Below, piece after piece: positions 1-7,694 of a DNA stretch of 64,000 bases. The DNA lies in NCBI RefSeq assembly GCF_000577275.2, contig NZ_HG916852.1, forward strand, positions 499,001 through 563,000, given 5' to 3'. The translations under genes were made by a program, and so were the position numbers. Every line of letters begins with the position of its first letter. Within the stretch, counting starts at the first letter, position 1. Below the pieces are notes generated by a model. The model was given only the letters and a program-made list of their open reading frames with translations, was not told where the DNA came from and searched no databases. The stretch comes from Rhizobium favelukesii. GTDB lineage: Bacteria; Pseudomonadota; Alphaproteobacteria; Rhizobiales; Rhizobiaceae.

Positions 1-1
1 A

Positions 2-562
2 AACGAGACGCAGCGCGCCAATCTGGAAGCAGCGTCGGTGTACTACGACGAAGCACGCAAGTTCGCGCGGCTGTGCTCGAAATATTCGGCAGGCTTCGAT
101 TTTCATGAGTATGTCGTCGTCACGGGCGGCGGTCCGGGTGTGATGGAAGCCGGCAATCGCGGCGCGGCCGACGAGGGCGCCCCCTCGATCGGCCTCAACA
201 TCGTGCTGCCGCACGAGCAGGCGCCGAACGTCTACGTCACGCCGGAACTGAGCTTCAATTTCCATTATTTCGCGATCCGCAAGATGCACTTCATGGTGCG
301 CGCCAAGGCGATCGCGGTCTTTCCCGGCGGCTTTGGCACGCTCGACGAGTTCTTCGAATGCCTGACGCTGATCCAGACGGGCCGCATGGAAAAGATGCCG
401 CTCATCCTGTTTGGGGAAAAGTTCTGGCGCAGCATTATCGATTTCGAGGCGTTGGCTGAGTTCGGCACGATCGCGCCCGACGATGTCGATCTGATCAGCT
501 TCGTCGACACTGCGGACGCCGCGTGGAAGATCATCGAGGATTTCTACGAGCACCACGAATAG
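2..562 (+). CDS. LOG-family (TIGR00730-like) protein, 5' end cut by window edge
   Basis: The reading frame is open from base 2, so the true start lies left of the window; the GTG at 38 is internal. The visible part carries a Rossmann-like GGGPGVMEAGN stretch followed by PGGFGTLDE, the signature of the LOG / 'lysine decarboxylase-like' family. Characterised members are cytokinin-riboside 5'-monophosphate phosphoribohydrolases, which release the free base from nucleoside monophosphates. In PGGFGTLDE the Glu is the expected catalytic residue and is present. The preserved C-terminal part is complete to the stop. It converges on the EF-hand gene, with only a short hairpin region between them. The family call is firm. 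The physiological substrate cannot be read from the sequence, because many bacterial members were long misannotated as lysine decarboxylases. Confidence 0.85.
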   Translation, partial: NETQRANLEAASVYYDEARKFARLCSKYSAGFDFHEYVVVTGGGPGVMEAGNRGAADEGAPSIGLNIVLPHEQAPNVYVTPELSFNFHYFAIRKMHFMVRAKAIAVFPGGFGTLDEFFECLTLIQTGRMEKMPLILFGEKFWRSIIDFEALAEFGTIAPDDVDLISFVDTADAAWKIIEDFYEHHE

Positions 563-564
563 AA

Positions 565-587
565 AGGCCCGCCGGAGCGGCAGGCCT
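565..587 (-). terminator. Probable Rho-independent terminator of the EF-hand gene
   Basis: An inverted repeat reads AGGCC-c-GCC, loop ggagc, GGC-a-GGCCT, eight base pairs with one mismatch. On the minus strand it is followed by TTCTATT. It lies 21 bases past the stop of the minus-strand EF-hand gene and just past the stop of the plus-strand LOG gene. On the plus strand there is no T-run, so it suits the minus-strand gene better. Confidence 0.5.
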
Positions 588-607
588 CGCTATCGGTAAG
601 TCTTTGC

Positions 608-1246
608 TTACGGGAGCGGCCGATCCGGCATGTCGTCGAGCGAGATCACGCCGTTCTTGTCGCGGTCCATCCAGGTAAAGAACTTCTCGAAGGCGGCTTC
701 GGCTTCCTGCTTGGAAATCTGGCCGTTCTCGTCGGTATCGAAGCGCTGCATCATCATCATGCCGCGCATCATCCCGCCATGCATGCCGCGGCGATCGGGG
801 CCGCCGTCGGGTCCGGGCTGCGATGGTGCCGGCTGCGCGTTGTCGGCATCGGTCGGCGGTGCCATCGGTGCAGCATCGTCATCCGCGGCATCGTCGGCTG
901 GAGCTTTCGCCTTGGCCATCTTGGCTTCGTGGTACTTGCGGATCTCGCCCGGCGTCAGCGAGCCGTCCTTGTCGGTATCGATGGCAACGAAGATTGCCTC
1001 CATGCCATCCTTGGCTTCCTGCTTGGAAATCTGACCGTCCTTGTTCGTGTCGAACTGCTTCAGCATCCGAACGAAGATGACTTCACGGATCGCGCCCATG
1101 CGCGGTCCCATCATCATGCCCATGCCGTGTTGCTGGCGAGGCGGATGATGCTTCTTGTCGTGTGACGCAGCAAAACTGGTGCCGGCTGCGGCACCGACGA
1201 TCATGACGGAGGAGAGTGCGGCCAGTATCAGCTTGTTCCGAGACAT
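608..1246 (-). CDS. Exported EF-hand (calmodulin-like) calcium-binding protein
   Basis: Four canonical EF-hand loops are readable: DTNKDGQISKQE, DTDKDGSLTPGE, DTDENGQISKQE and DRDKNGVISLDD. They form two pairs separated by an Ala/Asp/Pro-rich linker and a Met/Gly/His-rich stretch. The N-terminus (MSRNKLILAALSSVMIVGAAAG) is a classical Sec signal peptide ending near SFAAS, so the mature protein should be periplasmic. I chose the ATG at 1246 because AAAGGA sits six bases upstream; a TTG five codons earlier would include the SD inside the gene. Calcium buffering or sensing in the envelope is the family expectation. The His/Met-rich HHPPRQQHGMGMMMG segment could also bind a transition metal, which is inference. 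The next gene upstream (HAD) is on the same strand, 111 bases away, so they may be independently transcribed. Confidence 0.85.
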   Translation of the reverse strand: MSRNKLILAALSSVMIVGAAAGTSFAASHDKKHHPPRQQHGMGMMMGPRMGAIREVIFVRMLKQFDTNKDGQISKQEAKDGMEAIFVAIDTDKDGSLTPGEIRKYHEAKMAKAKAPADDAADDDAAPMAPPTDADNAQPAPSQPGPDGGPDRRGMHGGMMRGMMMMQRFDTDENGQISKQEAEAAFEKFFTWMDRDKNGVISLDDMPDRPLP

Positions 1247-1356
1247 TTCAATTCCTTTCAATCTGCAATCTTAATGGGGATTACAGATGAAAGGGTAGGG
1301 CCGGTGCGGCAAACTGCCCAATTAAAGATCGGTAAGCTGGATGAAACTTTGGTAAT

Positions 1357-2064
1357 CTAGCCGGCAATCTTCGCAAGAAAATCAGTAAGATCGTCAGTCA
1401 CGAAGTCGATGTGATCGTCCTCGCCGCTGGTCTTTTCCCACCATTCGACAACCGTATCCTCGAGGTTGTTCGGCACCAGCAGGACGGTCTGCATGCCAAG
1501 CGTCTTTGGAACTTTGAGATTGCGGGGCAGGTCCTCGAACATTGCCGCCTTGCCGGTCTCGATGCGCTTGAGCGCCGCGAACTTGTCATAGGTCGCCTGC
1601 GCTGGCTTCGGCACAAAGTCCGCCGCCACAATGTCGAAGATATCGTCGAAATGCTCGAGGATGCCGAGCGCGCCGGCCGCCATCTCGGCATGCTTGACGC
1701 TGCCGTTGGTGAAGATGAACTTGCGACCCGGCAGGGCCTTGATTGCCGCACCCAGTTCGGGCTGCGCCGTCAGGCTCGAATAGTCGATCGCATGCGCCTT
1801 CTCGAGGAAGTCATTCGGGTCGACGCCGTGGTGGATCATCAAACCCTGCAGCGTCGTGCCATGATCGAGATAGTATTGCTTCTGCAGCTTGCGCGCCTCG
1901 TCCCGCTCCATCTGCAGCAGCGTCGAGACGTAGGCCGTCATATTCTTGTCGATCTGCGCGAAAAGGTTGACGTGGTGCGGGTAGAGCGTGTTGTCGAGGT
2001 CGAAAACCCACTCGGTCACATGCGAGAAGTCCGCCTTGGTTGGCGTGCGATCTATCTTGGTCAT
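1357..2064 (-). CDS. HAD-superfamily pyrimidine 5'-nucleotidase
   Basis: About 235 residues beginning MTKIDRTPTK. The HAD motif I is FDLDNTLYP, with nucleophile Asp22 and general acid/base Asp24. Motif II is FIFTNGS and motif III/IV is FEDLPRNL. The length and the LYP after DLDNT match the TIGR01993 pyrimidine 5'-nucleotidase group (SDT1/PHM8-like), which dephosphorylates UMP/CMP-type nucleotides. The open frame extends 20 codons further upstream, but the ATG at 2064 gives the usual family N-terminus directly before the motif I strand. In rhizobia this gene commonly lies beyond argB. Here argB and this gene are separated by ada, its partner and the broken radical-SAM gene. The nucleotide substrate is inferred from the family only. 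Confidence 0.85.
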   Translation of the reverse strand: MTKIDRTPTKADFSHVTEWVFDLDNTLYPHHVNLFAQIDKNMTAYVSTLLQMERDEARKLQKQYYLDHGTTLQGLMIHHGVDPNDFLEKAHAIDYSSLTAQPELGAAIKALPGRKFIFTNGSVKHAEMAAGALGILEHFDDIFDIVAADFVPKPAQATYDKFAALKRIETGKAAMFEDLPRNLKVPKTLGMQTVLLVPNNLEDTVVEWWEKTSGEDDHIDFVTDDLTDFLAKIAG

Positions 2065-2221
2065 GGGGGCGTTATGGCATGGCCTGCGGCCTGTGCCAAA
2101 GTCTTTCGGCGCAAATCTTCGCAAAAATGCCTTCGGAAGTTCTCAACTTTAAGACGATATTCGCTGATTTTTGCCATCGTGTGGGTCTGTTCTGCAGCGT
2201 CTGCAACCCGGGGGACAGCCA

Positions 2222-2778
2222 GTGAAGATCACCCTGATAAATCCGCCGCATACCGCAATCGGCAGCCGTATCCCGGATGATCATCTTCCGCCGCTTGGCC
2301 TACTTTCGATCGGCGTCCCGCTGATCGATGCCGGGCATGAGGTCACTTTGATCGACGCCGAGTTCGCGCCAGCGGGTCCAGAAACCACGCCGGCCGCAAT
2401 AGTTGCAGAGATACGGACAGCCGCGCGAGAACTGCATGACGACCGCGCGCTTGCCGCCCCAATAGCTGTAGCGAGCGTGGTCGATCAGCTCCCAGGCGAC
2501 ACGGTAGCTGTCGAGCGATGCAATCGCTCGGGCGGGTTGGGTCGCGGATGCTTCGCCCCGGCGGTCCCGAAAAGCAATGCCGTGGACCTACGCAGATGGG
2601 AAGGCGCGTCTGGTTTCACGAGCTTGTCGAGTTCTTCGTTCGCAGACGGATGGTGAAGAATGGCCCGACGCTGGAGGCCTTCTGGGGAGCACCGCAGGAT
2701 GCGGAGGAGGAATCAATGCTGCTGCCGGCGCGTTCGCCCAGGCGGTCGATACCAGCCGTCATTGATGCCGCCGAATAA
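2222..2778 (+). pseudogene. Scrambled remnant of a B12-binding radical-SAM (BchE-like) gene with an inverted core
   Basis: From a GTG at 2222 the plus strand encodes KITLINPPHT...DDHLPPLGLLSIG...LIDAEF. This is the N-terminus of the cobalamin-binding domain of B12-dependent radical-SAM proteins of the Mg-protoporphyrin IX ester cyclase type. Near 2370 the homology stops on the plus strand. From about 2585 back to 2371 the minus strand instead reads IAFRDRRG, then YRVAWELIDHARYSYWGGKR, then FSRGCPYLCNYCG, the radical-SAM CxxxCxxC cluster motif, ending at GFWTRWR. Plus-strand coding character resumes near 2590 with RRVWFHELVEFFVRRR and PTLEAFWGAPQDAEEE, resembling a C-terminal fragment. Large parts of a normal gene of about 500 codons are missing. 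No intact product is possible. The inverted middle shows loss by rearrangement as well as by point mutation. Confidence 0.75.
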
Positions 2779-2817
2779 AATAGACGCCCGATTTGCGGCA
2801 GACGCGGCCCGCAAGGG

Positions 2818-3912
2818 ATGGTAGAACGCCTCATGCTTTTCGATCTTCCTAGTGACGATGCGCTCTACGATGCGCTGATTGCCCGTAGCCCGGCCTACGA
2901 AGGCCTTGCCTACGTTTGCGTCAAGACAACGGGTATCTTCTGCCGGCTGACCTGCCCGGCTCGCAAGCCCAAACGGGAAAACACGCTGTTCTATGATACC
3001 GTCGCCACCTGCATGCAATCGGGATTCCGACCCTGCCAACGGTGCCGGCCGCTGGAAGAGGCGGGCCGGGAGCCGCTCGTCGACGAGCTGCTCAATGCAC
3101 TCGACGGCGATCCGGCAGCGCGTTGGACGGAGGACGACCTGATCGGTCGCGGCTACGATCCCTCGACCGTACGGAGGGCTTTCAAGCGGACGCTCGGCAT
3201 GACTTTTCTCGATATCGCCCGCTACCGGCGTCTCGGCGAGGCGGCAAAACAACTGGCGAACGGCGCGCGGGTCATCGATGCTCAGATCGAGGCTGGATAT
3301 GAGTCCGGCAGCGGGTTCCGCGCCGCATTTCGGCGGCTGATCGGCAAAGCGCCTGTCATGTCGCAGAACCGCGATCTTCTGGTTGCCGATTGGTTTGAAA
3401 CGCCGCTCGGCCCCATGGTGGCGGTGGCCGACAAGACGCATCTGCATCTTCTTGAGTTCCATGACCGCAAGGCGTTGCCAGCAGAACTGGAGAAGCTGCA
3501 GCGCAAGACGCGCTCCTCGGTTGCATCCGGCCGCACGCCGGCGATCGAGCAGATCGATGCCGAGCTGAAAGCCTATTTCGGTGGCCGGTCCACGGCGTTC
3601 CGGACGCCGCTTGCGCTGGGATTCGGCACGGCTTTCGAGCGCCGGGTCTGGTCGAAGCTGATGGAAATACCCATTGGCGAGACACGCGCCTACGGCGACA
3701 TTGCACGTGGCATGGAGAACCCGCAGATGGTGCGTGCCGTCGGCCGCGCCAACGGGGCGAACCAGATGGCGATTGTCATCCCCTGCCACCGGCTGATCGG
3801 TGCCGACGGGTCGCTGACCGGTTATGGCGGCGGGCTCTGGCGCAAGCAATGGCTTTTGCAACACGAAGAGAAGATGAAGCCCAAGAGGCTGTTTGTGGAG
3901 GAAATTCAATGA
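2818..3912 (+). CDS. ada: Ada: bifunctional methylated-DNA methyltransferase and transcriptional activator
   Basis: All three Ada modules are present. The N-terminal zinc domain has Cys42, 46, 73 and 76 (FCRLTCPARKP, then PCQRC), reproducing the E. coli C38/C42/C69/C72 spacing. Cys42 is the expected methylphosphotriester acceptor. An AraC-type HTH follows at roughly residues 85-180. The C-terminal O6-methylguanine methyltransferase has the PCHRLI active site at Cys323 and an RAVG helix (RAVGRANG). The protein repairs alkylated DNA by irreversible self-methylation and in the methylated form activates adaptive-response genes. The start is uncertain: AAGGG abuts the ATG at 2818, and a second in-frame ATG lies at 2833 (MLFDLPSDD). 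Its stop overlaps the next gene's start as ATGA, so the two are translationally coupled. Confidence 0.93.
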   Translation: MVERLMLFDLPSDDALYDALIARSPAYEGLAYVCVKTTGIFCRLTCPARKPKRENTLFYDTVATCMQSGFRPCQRCRPLEEAGREPLVDELLNALDGDPAARWTEDDLIGRGYDPSTVRRAFKRTLGMTFLDIARYRRLGEAAKQLANGARVIDAQIEAGYESGSGFRAAFRRLIGKAPVMSQNRDLLVADWFETPLGPMVAVADKTHLHLLEFHDRKALPAELEKLQRKTRSSVASGRTPAIEQIDAELKAYFGGRSTAFRTPLALGFGTAFERRVWSKLMEIPIGETRAYGDIARGMENPQMVRAVGRANGANQMAIVIPCHRLIGADGSLTGYGGGLWRKQWLLQHEEKMKPKRLFVEEIQ

Positions 3913-4682
3913 ACCAGGCTGAGAAAGCAAGGGCGTTCGGCGCGCTGCACCAAAAGGGCAATCCGGTCGTCCTTTACAACATATGGGACGCTGGAACGGC
4001 GAAGGCCGTGACCGAGGCTGGGGCCAAAGCGCTGGCGACGGGAAGCTGGTCGGTTGCCGCAGCACAAGGCTATGGGGATGGTCAGAAGATTCCGCTGGAC
4101 GCCTTGGTAGCCACGGCTCGCCAGATCACGGCGGTCAACGACCTGCCGCTTTCCGTCGATTTCGAAGGGGCGTACTCGACCGAGCCTGCCGGAGCGGCCG
4201 CCAATGTCGCCACGCTGATCGACGCGGGCGCCGTCGGCATCAATTTCGAAGACCAAGTGGTTGGCGGAGAGGGGCTGCATCCTGTGGATAAGCAGACTGC
4301 CCGCATCCGCTTTATTCGCGAGATGGCGCACGGCCGTGGCATTGCCTTCTTCATCAATGCGCGCACCGATCTGTTCCTGCGCGAAGGCGACCAATCCAAG
4401 CATGCGGGCCTCGTCGACGAAGCAATCGAGCGCGGCAAGGCTTACGCTGCGTCCGGTGCCAGCGGCTTCTTCGTGCCTTGGCTGATTGATCCAGCGTTGA
4501 TCGAGAAAATCTGCGGCGCGTCAACACTGCCGGTCAACATCATGATGAGGCCGGGGGCGCCGGATGTGAAGACGCTCGCAAGACTCGGCGTCGCTCGCGT
4601 CAGCTACGGACCGGGACCATATCGGGCGATGATGGAGAAGCTGAAGGAAGCTGCCGCGGCGGTCTATGCCGCCGCGGGTTAA
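3909..4682 (+). CDS. PEP mutase / isocitrate lyase superfamily protein coupled to ada
   Basis: The start is the ATG at 3909, overlapping the ada stop by four bases and preceded by GAGGAAATTC. The 257-residue product has the superfamily landmarks: YNIWDAGTAKAV near the N-terminus, a DFEGAY segment (metal/phosphoryl site region), NFEDQVVGG, and INARTD. It belongs to the group usually annotated 'isocitrate lyase/phosphoenolpyruvate mutase family' and lacks the KKCGH-type catalytic loop of true isocitrate lyases. Its reaction is unknown, perhaps C-C or P-C bond lysis of a 2-hydroxy dicarboxylate. Coupling to ada suggests expression in the alkylation response or a role in handling an alkylation product, but this is inference from overlap only. 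Confidence 0.8.
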   Translation: MNQAEKARAFGALHQKGNPVVLYNIWDAGTAKAVTEAGAKALATGSWSVAAAQGYGDGQKIPLDALVATARQITAVNDLPLSVDFEGAYSTEPAGAAANVATLIDAGAVGINFEDQVVGGEGLHPVDKQTARIRFIREMAHGRGIAFFINARTDLFLREGDQSKHAGLVDEAIERGKAYAASGASGFFVPWLIDPALIEKICGASTLPVNIMMRPGAPDVKTLARLGVARVSYGPGPYRAMMEKLKEAAAAVYAAAG

Positions 4683-4688
4683 ATGCGA

Positions 4689-5576
4689 TCAGGGAACGAT
4701 CAGCGTTCCGGCGCCATGCTCGGTGAAGATCTCGAGCAGCACGGAATGGGCCGTCTTGCCGTTCAGGATGACGACGCCCTGGACGCCTGCCTTGATCGCA
4801 TCGATGCAGGTCTCGACCTTCGGGATCATGCCGCCTGAGATCGTTCCGTCGGCGATAAGCGCGTGCGCCTGCGCAACGGAAAGTTCTTTGATCAGGTTGC
4901 CCTGCTTGTCGAGAACGCCGGGAACATCCGTCAGGAAAAGCAGGCGGGTGGCATTCAGCGCACCGGCGATCGCCCCGGCAAACGTGTCGGCGTTGATGTT
5001 GTAGGTTGCGCCGTCGCGACCGGGAGCCACCGGAGCGATGACAGGGATCATCTCGGAGCGGGCAAGCAGGTCGAGCAGCGTGCGGTCCACTTCGACCACC
5101 TCACCGACGAAGCCGAGGTCGAGCACGCGCTCGATGTTCGAATCCGGATCCTTGACCTTCTTCTGCGCCTTTTCGGCAAAGACCATGTTGCCGTCCTTGC
5201 CGCAAAGGCCGATCGCCCATTCACCGGTCTGGTTGATGAGCGCGACGATCTCCTTGTTGATCGAGCCGGCGAGAACCATCTCGACGATCTCGACGGTCTT
5301 GGCGTCGGTGACGCGCAGCCCGCCTTCGAATTTCGATTCGATGCCCATCTTGGTCAGCATCGCGCCGATCTGCGGTCCGCCGCCATGGACGACGATCGGG
5401 TTGACACCCGATTGTTTCAGCAGTGCGATATCGCTCGCGAAAGCCTTGCCGAGTTCGGCGTTGCCCATGGCATGGCCGCCGTATTTCACGACGATCGTCT
5501 TGTTTTCGTAACGCTGCATGAAGGGCAGGGCCTGTGCAAGGAGGCGTGCCTGGGTTTCGCTTTCGGACTGGTTCAT
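4689..5576 (-). CDS. argB: Acetylglutamate kinase
   Basis: The 295-residue protein has the amino-acid-kinase fold motifs [11 protein letters not shown] (phosphate-binding Lys/Gly strand), VHGGGPQIG (substrate loop) and the ATP-site region [11 protein letters not shown], and ends GTLIVP. It phosphorylates N-acetyl-L-glutamate in the second step of arginine biosynthesis in the cytoplasm. Length and N-terminus (about 20 residues before the first strand) match alphaproteobacterial ArgB; many of these are arginine-feedback-inhibited hexamers, but the inhibitory helix is not certain by eye. Rhizobial genomes usually place argB just after engB. Here an ECF-sigma/anti-sigma/fasciclin block lies between them on the other strand, so argB needs its own promoter in 5577-5710. 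Confidence 0.96.
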   Translation of the reverse strand: MNQSESETQARLLAQALPFMQRYENKTIVVKYGGHAMGNAELGKAFASDIALLKQSGVNPIVVHGGGPQIGAMLTKMGIESKFEGGLRVTDAKTVEIVEMVLAGSINKEIVALINQTGEWAIGLCGKDGNMVFAEKAQKKVKDPDSNIERVLDLGFVGEVVEVDRTLLDLLARSEMIPVIAPVAPGRDGATYNINADTFAGAIAGALNATRLLFLTDVPGVLDKQGNLIKELSVAQAHALIADGTISGGMIPKVETCIDAIKAGVQGVVILNGKTAHSVLLEIFTEHGAGTLIVP

Positions 5577-5710
5577 GGGATACCCCGCGGAATTGATCGC
5601 GGCCTTTTATCTCAAGTTTTTGACAGATGGAATAATCTAGAGCCCATTAGTTTTCCGTATGTGCTGGCGAGCGGGTTCGAGGAGGCGGGGCGTTTGGCAA
5701 GAGGCATGGG

Positions 5711-6250
5711 ATGACCAGCGACGAAATCGCATATTTGATAAGCCTCGTTGCGATCGGCGATCGCAAGGCCTTTGCGACGTTCTATCGCGAGACGAGCCCG
5801 AAACTCCTTTCCATCTGCCTGCGTATCTTGAGAGACAGGACCGAGGCCGAGGAGGCGCTGCAGGAAGTCTACGTCAAGATCTGGCAACGCGCCGGCGTCT
5901 TTGCCGCCGGCTCCGGGTCGCCGTCCTCCTGGCTTGCGGCAATTGCCCGCAATCAGGCGATCGATATCATGCGCGCGCGCAAGCCGGTCGCCGACGAACT
6001 GGACAGCGCATACGACCTCGCGGATGACGATCCTTCCCCAGAGATACAGACTGTGATCAAGGATGAGGGAAGGCGGATTGACACCTGCATGGAAGAGTTG
6101 GAAGCTGATCGGGCAATGGCGGTGAAGAAAGCTTACGTCGAAGGACAAAGCTATCAGGAACTGTCCGATCAGTTTGGCGTCCCTTTGAACACGATGCGCA
6201 CATGGCTGCGTCGCAGCCTTTTGAAACTGAGAGAGTGCATGGAACGATGA
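5711..6250 (+). CDS. ECF RNA polymerase sigma factor (SigK/RskA-type pair)
   Basis: A 179-residue two-domain ECF sigma. Region 2 includes FATFYRETSPKLLSICLRILRDRTEAEEALQEVYVKIW and WLAAIARNQAIDIMRARK. Region 4 includes AYVEGQSYQELSDQFGVPLNTMRTWLRRSLLKLRECM, a clean helix-turn-helix for -35 recognition. A weak SD-like GAGGCATGGG precedes the ATG. The stop overlaps the start of the anti-sigma gene (ATGA), so the pair is translationally coupled, as is usual for sigma/anti-sigma switches. The partner is RskA-like, which places it in the SigK/RskA type. The fasciclin gene directly downstream is the most likely local target. The environmental signal is not visible. Confidence 0.92.
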   Translation: MTSDEIAYLISLVAIGDRKAFATFYRETSPKLLSICLRILRDRTEAEEALQEVYVKIWQRAGVFAAGSGSPSSWLAAIARNQAIDIMRARKPVADELDSAYDLADDDPSPEIQTVIKDEGRRIDTCMEELEADRAMAVKKAYVEGQSYQELSDQFGVPLNTMRTWLRRSLLKLRECMER

Positions 6251-6966
6251 CATCGCCGGATCAGAGCAAGGGAGGCCGCTCCCGCGACGAGGTACTCGCC
6301 GGTGAGTATGTTCTTGGTGTTCTTTCTTTCAAGGATCGGCGGGTCGTGGAGGAGCGGATGCGCCGCGATAGACAGTTCGCAGCCATCGTCAGCCGCTGGG
6401 AGACCAACCTCTCCGCTTTCAACGATGATTACGACGTCGTCAGCCCCGGTCAGGAAACGTTCAAGCAGATCGAAGAGCGGCTGTTCGGCTCGCCAGAGGC
6501 GACCGCGGCTCCTGCACGCGGTCTGTGGGCCTCCATCGTCTTCTGGCGCTGTCTTGCGCTCGTCTCGCTGCTAATGACGGTGGGCGCACTGACGATTGCG
6601 ACCGTCGTTGTCGCTCCGCCGCAGACTTCCGCGCCGCTTGTGGCTGAGCTGACCGCCGCCAACAGCCAGGTCAACCTCTTGGCCTCTTATGAGCGGCGGA
6701 GCGGAAAACTGAAGATCGTACCCGTGGCGACCGGCAAGCCTGAAGAGAAGTCCTTGGAGCTTTGGCTTGTTCCGGCAAGCGGCGCGCCAAGATCGCTTGG
6801 CCTGTTTCCTCCAGATCAGGCAGGCGAGTTGGTCATACCCGCTGAAATGCGTGGCAGTATAGACGAGGGCGCGACCCTCGCCGTTAGCCTCGAACCCTTT
6901 GGCGGGTCGCCGACGGGGCAGGTCACGGGGCCGATCGTGGCGAGCGGCACGGCGCATCGCCGCTGA
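6247..6966 (+). CDS. RskA-family membrane-anchored anti-sigma factor
   Basis: The 239-residue protein starts at the ATG overlapping the sigma-factor stop; the longer frame upstream merely runs through the sigma gene. The N-terminal cytoplasmic part (AGEYVLGVLSFKDRRVVEERMRRDRQF, then VSRWETNLSAFND) is the typical RskA anti-sigma helix bundle. One transmembrane segment follows (WRCLALVSLLMTVGALTIATVVV). The C-terminal periplasmic RskA domain (LWLVPASGAPRSLGLFP, LAVSLEPFGGSPTG) completes the architecture. It should sequester the adjacent ECF sigma factor and release it after regulated proteolysis. I see no HxxxCxxC zinc motif, consistent with RskA rather than zinc-type anti-sigmas. Confidence 0.88.
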   Translation: MTSPDQSKGGRSRDEVLAGEYVLGVLSFKDRRVVEERMRRDRQFAAIVSRWETNLSAFNDDYDVVSPGQETFKQIEERLFGSPEATAAPARGLWASIVFWRCLALVSLLMTVGALTIATVVVAPPQTSAPLVAELTAANSQVNLLASYERRSGKLKIVPVATGKPEEKSLELWLVPASGAPRSLGLFPPDQAGELVIPAEMRGSIDEGATLAVSLEPFGGSPTGQVTGPIVASGTAHRR

Positions 6967-6996
6967 TGTTTTTCAGCAAGCGCACTGAAACTCTTC

Positions 6997-7013
6997 CTAC
7001 GAGCCTTTCGTAG
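6997..7013. promoter_or_regulatory. Short perfect inverted repeat in the fasciclin leader/promoter region
   Basis: CTACGA-GCCTT-TCGTAG, a six-base perfect inverted repeat, lies 70 bases before the fasciclin start in the only intergenic space of the sigma/anti-sigma/fasciclin block. It could be an operator or a small RNA hairpin. A target promoter for the adjacent ECF sigma factor should also be here, but I cannot assign its -35/-10 elements confidently. Confidence 0.3.
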
Positions 7014-7082
7014 ATCCTCATGTCCGCAACGGAACGCCGGCATTCGGCCGGTCTTGTGCGCGGACGTTAGAGGAGAACAATC

Positions 7083-7640
7083 ATGATGAAGTCCGCACTG
7101 CGCTTGAATGTGCTTGCTGCTGCCGTTTCCGCATTTGCTTTCGCTGCGCAGGCCAAGAACCCGATGGTCGGCGGCGCTGCCATGTATCCGACGAAGGACA
7201 TCGTCCAAAATGCGATGAACTCGAAGGATCACACGACACTGGTTGCCGCCGTCAAGGCAGCCGGCCTCGTATCGACGCTGGAAAGCAAGGGACCTTTCAC
7301 CGTCTTCGCTCCGACCAACGAAGCCTTCGCGGAATTGCCCGCCGGCACCATCGATACGCTGCTGAAGCCTGAGAACAGGGCCCAGTTGACGAAGGTTCTG
7401 ACTTGCCACGTCGTCGCCGCTGATGCGATGGCCAAGACGGTTGCCAAGATGATCAAGGCCGACGGCGGCGAACACGACATCACGACGGTCGGCGGCTGTT
7501 TGCTGAAGGCCAAGGAAAGCATGGGCAAGATCACGCTCACCGATGAAAACGGCGATGTCGCCCACGTCACGATCGCCGACGTGAAACAGTCCAACGGCGT
7601 CATCCACGTCGTTGACAAGGTTCTGCTGCCGAAGATGTAA
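7083..7640 (+). CDS. Exported fasciclin (FAS1) domain protein
   Basis: A signal peptide (MMKSALRLNVLAAAVSAFAFAAQA) precedes a single FAS1 domain. H1 reads TLVAAVKAAGLVSTLESKGPFTVFAPTNEAFAELP, and the conserved tail reads VTIADVKQSNGVIHVVDKVLLP. A YH-type motif is replaced by LTCHVVAADAM. AGAGGAG precedes the ATG by seven bases. FAS1 proteins are cell-surface or periplasmic adhesion-type proteins; a rhizobial relative (Nex18 of Sinorhizobium) is nodule-induced. Position right after an ECF sigma/anti-sigma pair suggests this is the regulon's principal output. Two cysteines (LTCHV and GGCLL) could form a disulfide. A strong terminator follows. Confidence 0.93.
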   Translation: MMKSALRLNVLAAAVSAFAFAAQAKNPMVGGAAMYPTKDIVQNAMNSKDHTTLVAAVKAAGLVSTLESKGPFTVFAPTNEAFAELPAGTIDTLLKPENRAQLTKVLTCHVVAADAMAKTVAKMIKADGGEHDITTVGGCLLKAKESMGKITLTDENGDVAHVTIADVKQSNGVIHVVDKVLLPKM

Positions 7641-7660
7641 GCAAGTTCAGGCAGGTTCTA

Positions 7661-7694
7661 GAGGCGCCCAATTCCACCCCGGGGCGCCTCTTTC
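7661..7694 (+). terminator. Rho-independent terminator after the fasciclin gene
   Basis: GAGGCGCCC and GGGCGCCTC form a perfect nine-base stem (7661-7669 with 7682-7690), followed by TTTCATTT on the plus strand. The minus-strand engB gene ends inside its 3' flank, so the stem also separates the convergent transcripts. Confidence 0.85.

Noticed and set aside
4654..4677. CCGCGGCGG-TCTATG-CCGCCGCGG hairpin at the end of the PEP-mutase-family gene as terminator
   Set aside because: It lies within codons for an Ala-rich C-terminus and has no T-run on either strand; it is better explained by codon usage, though it may add some termination.
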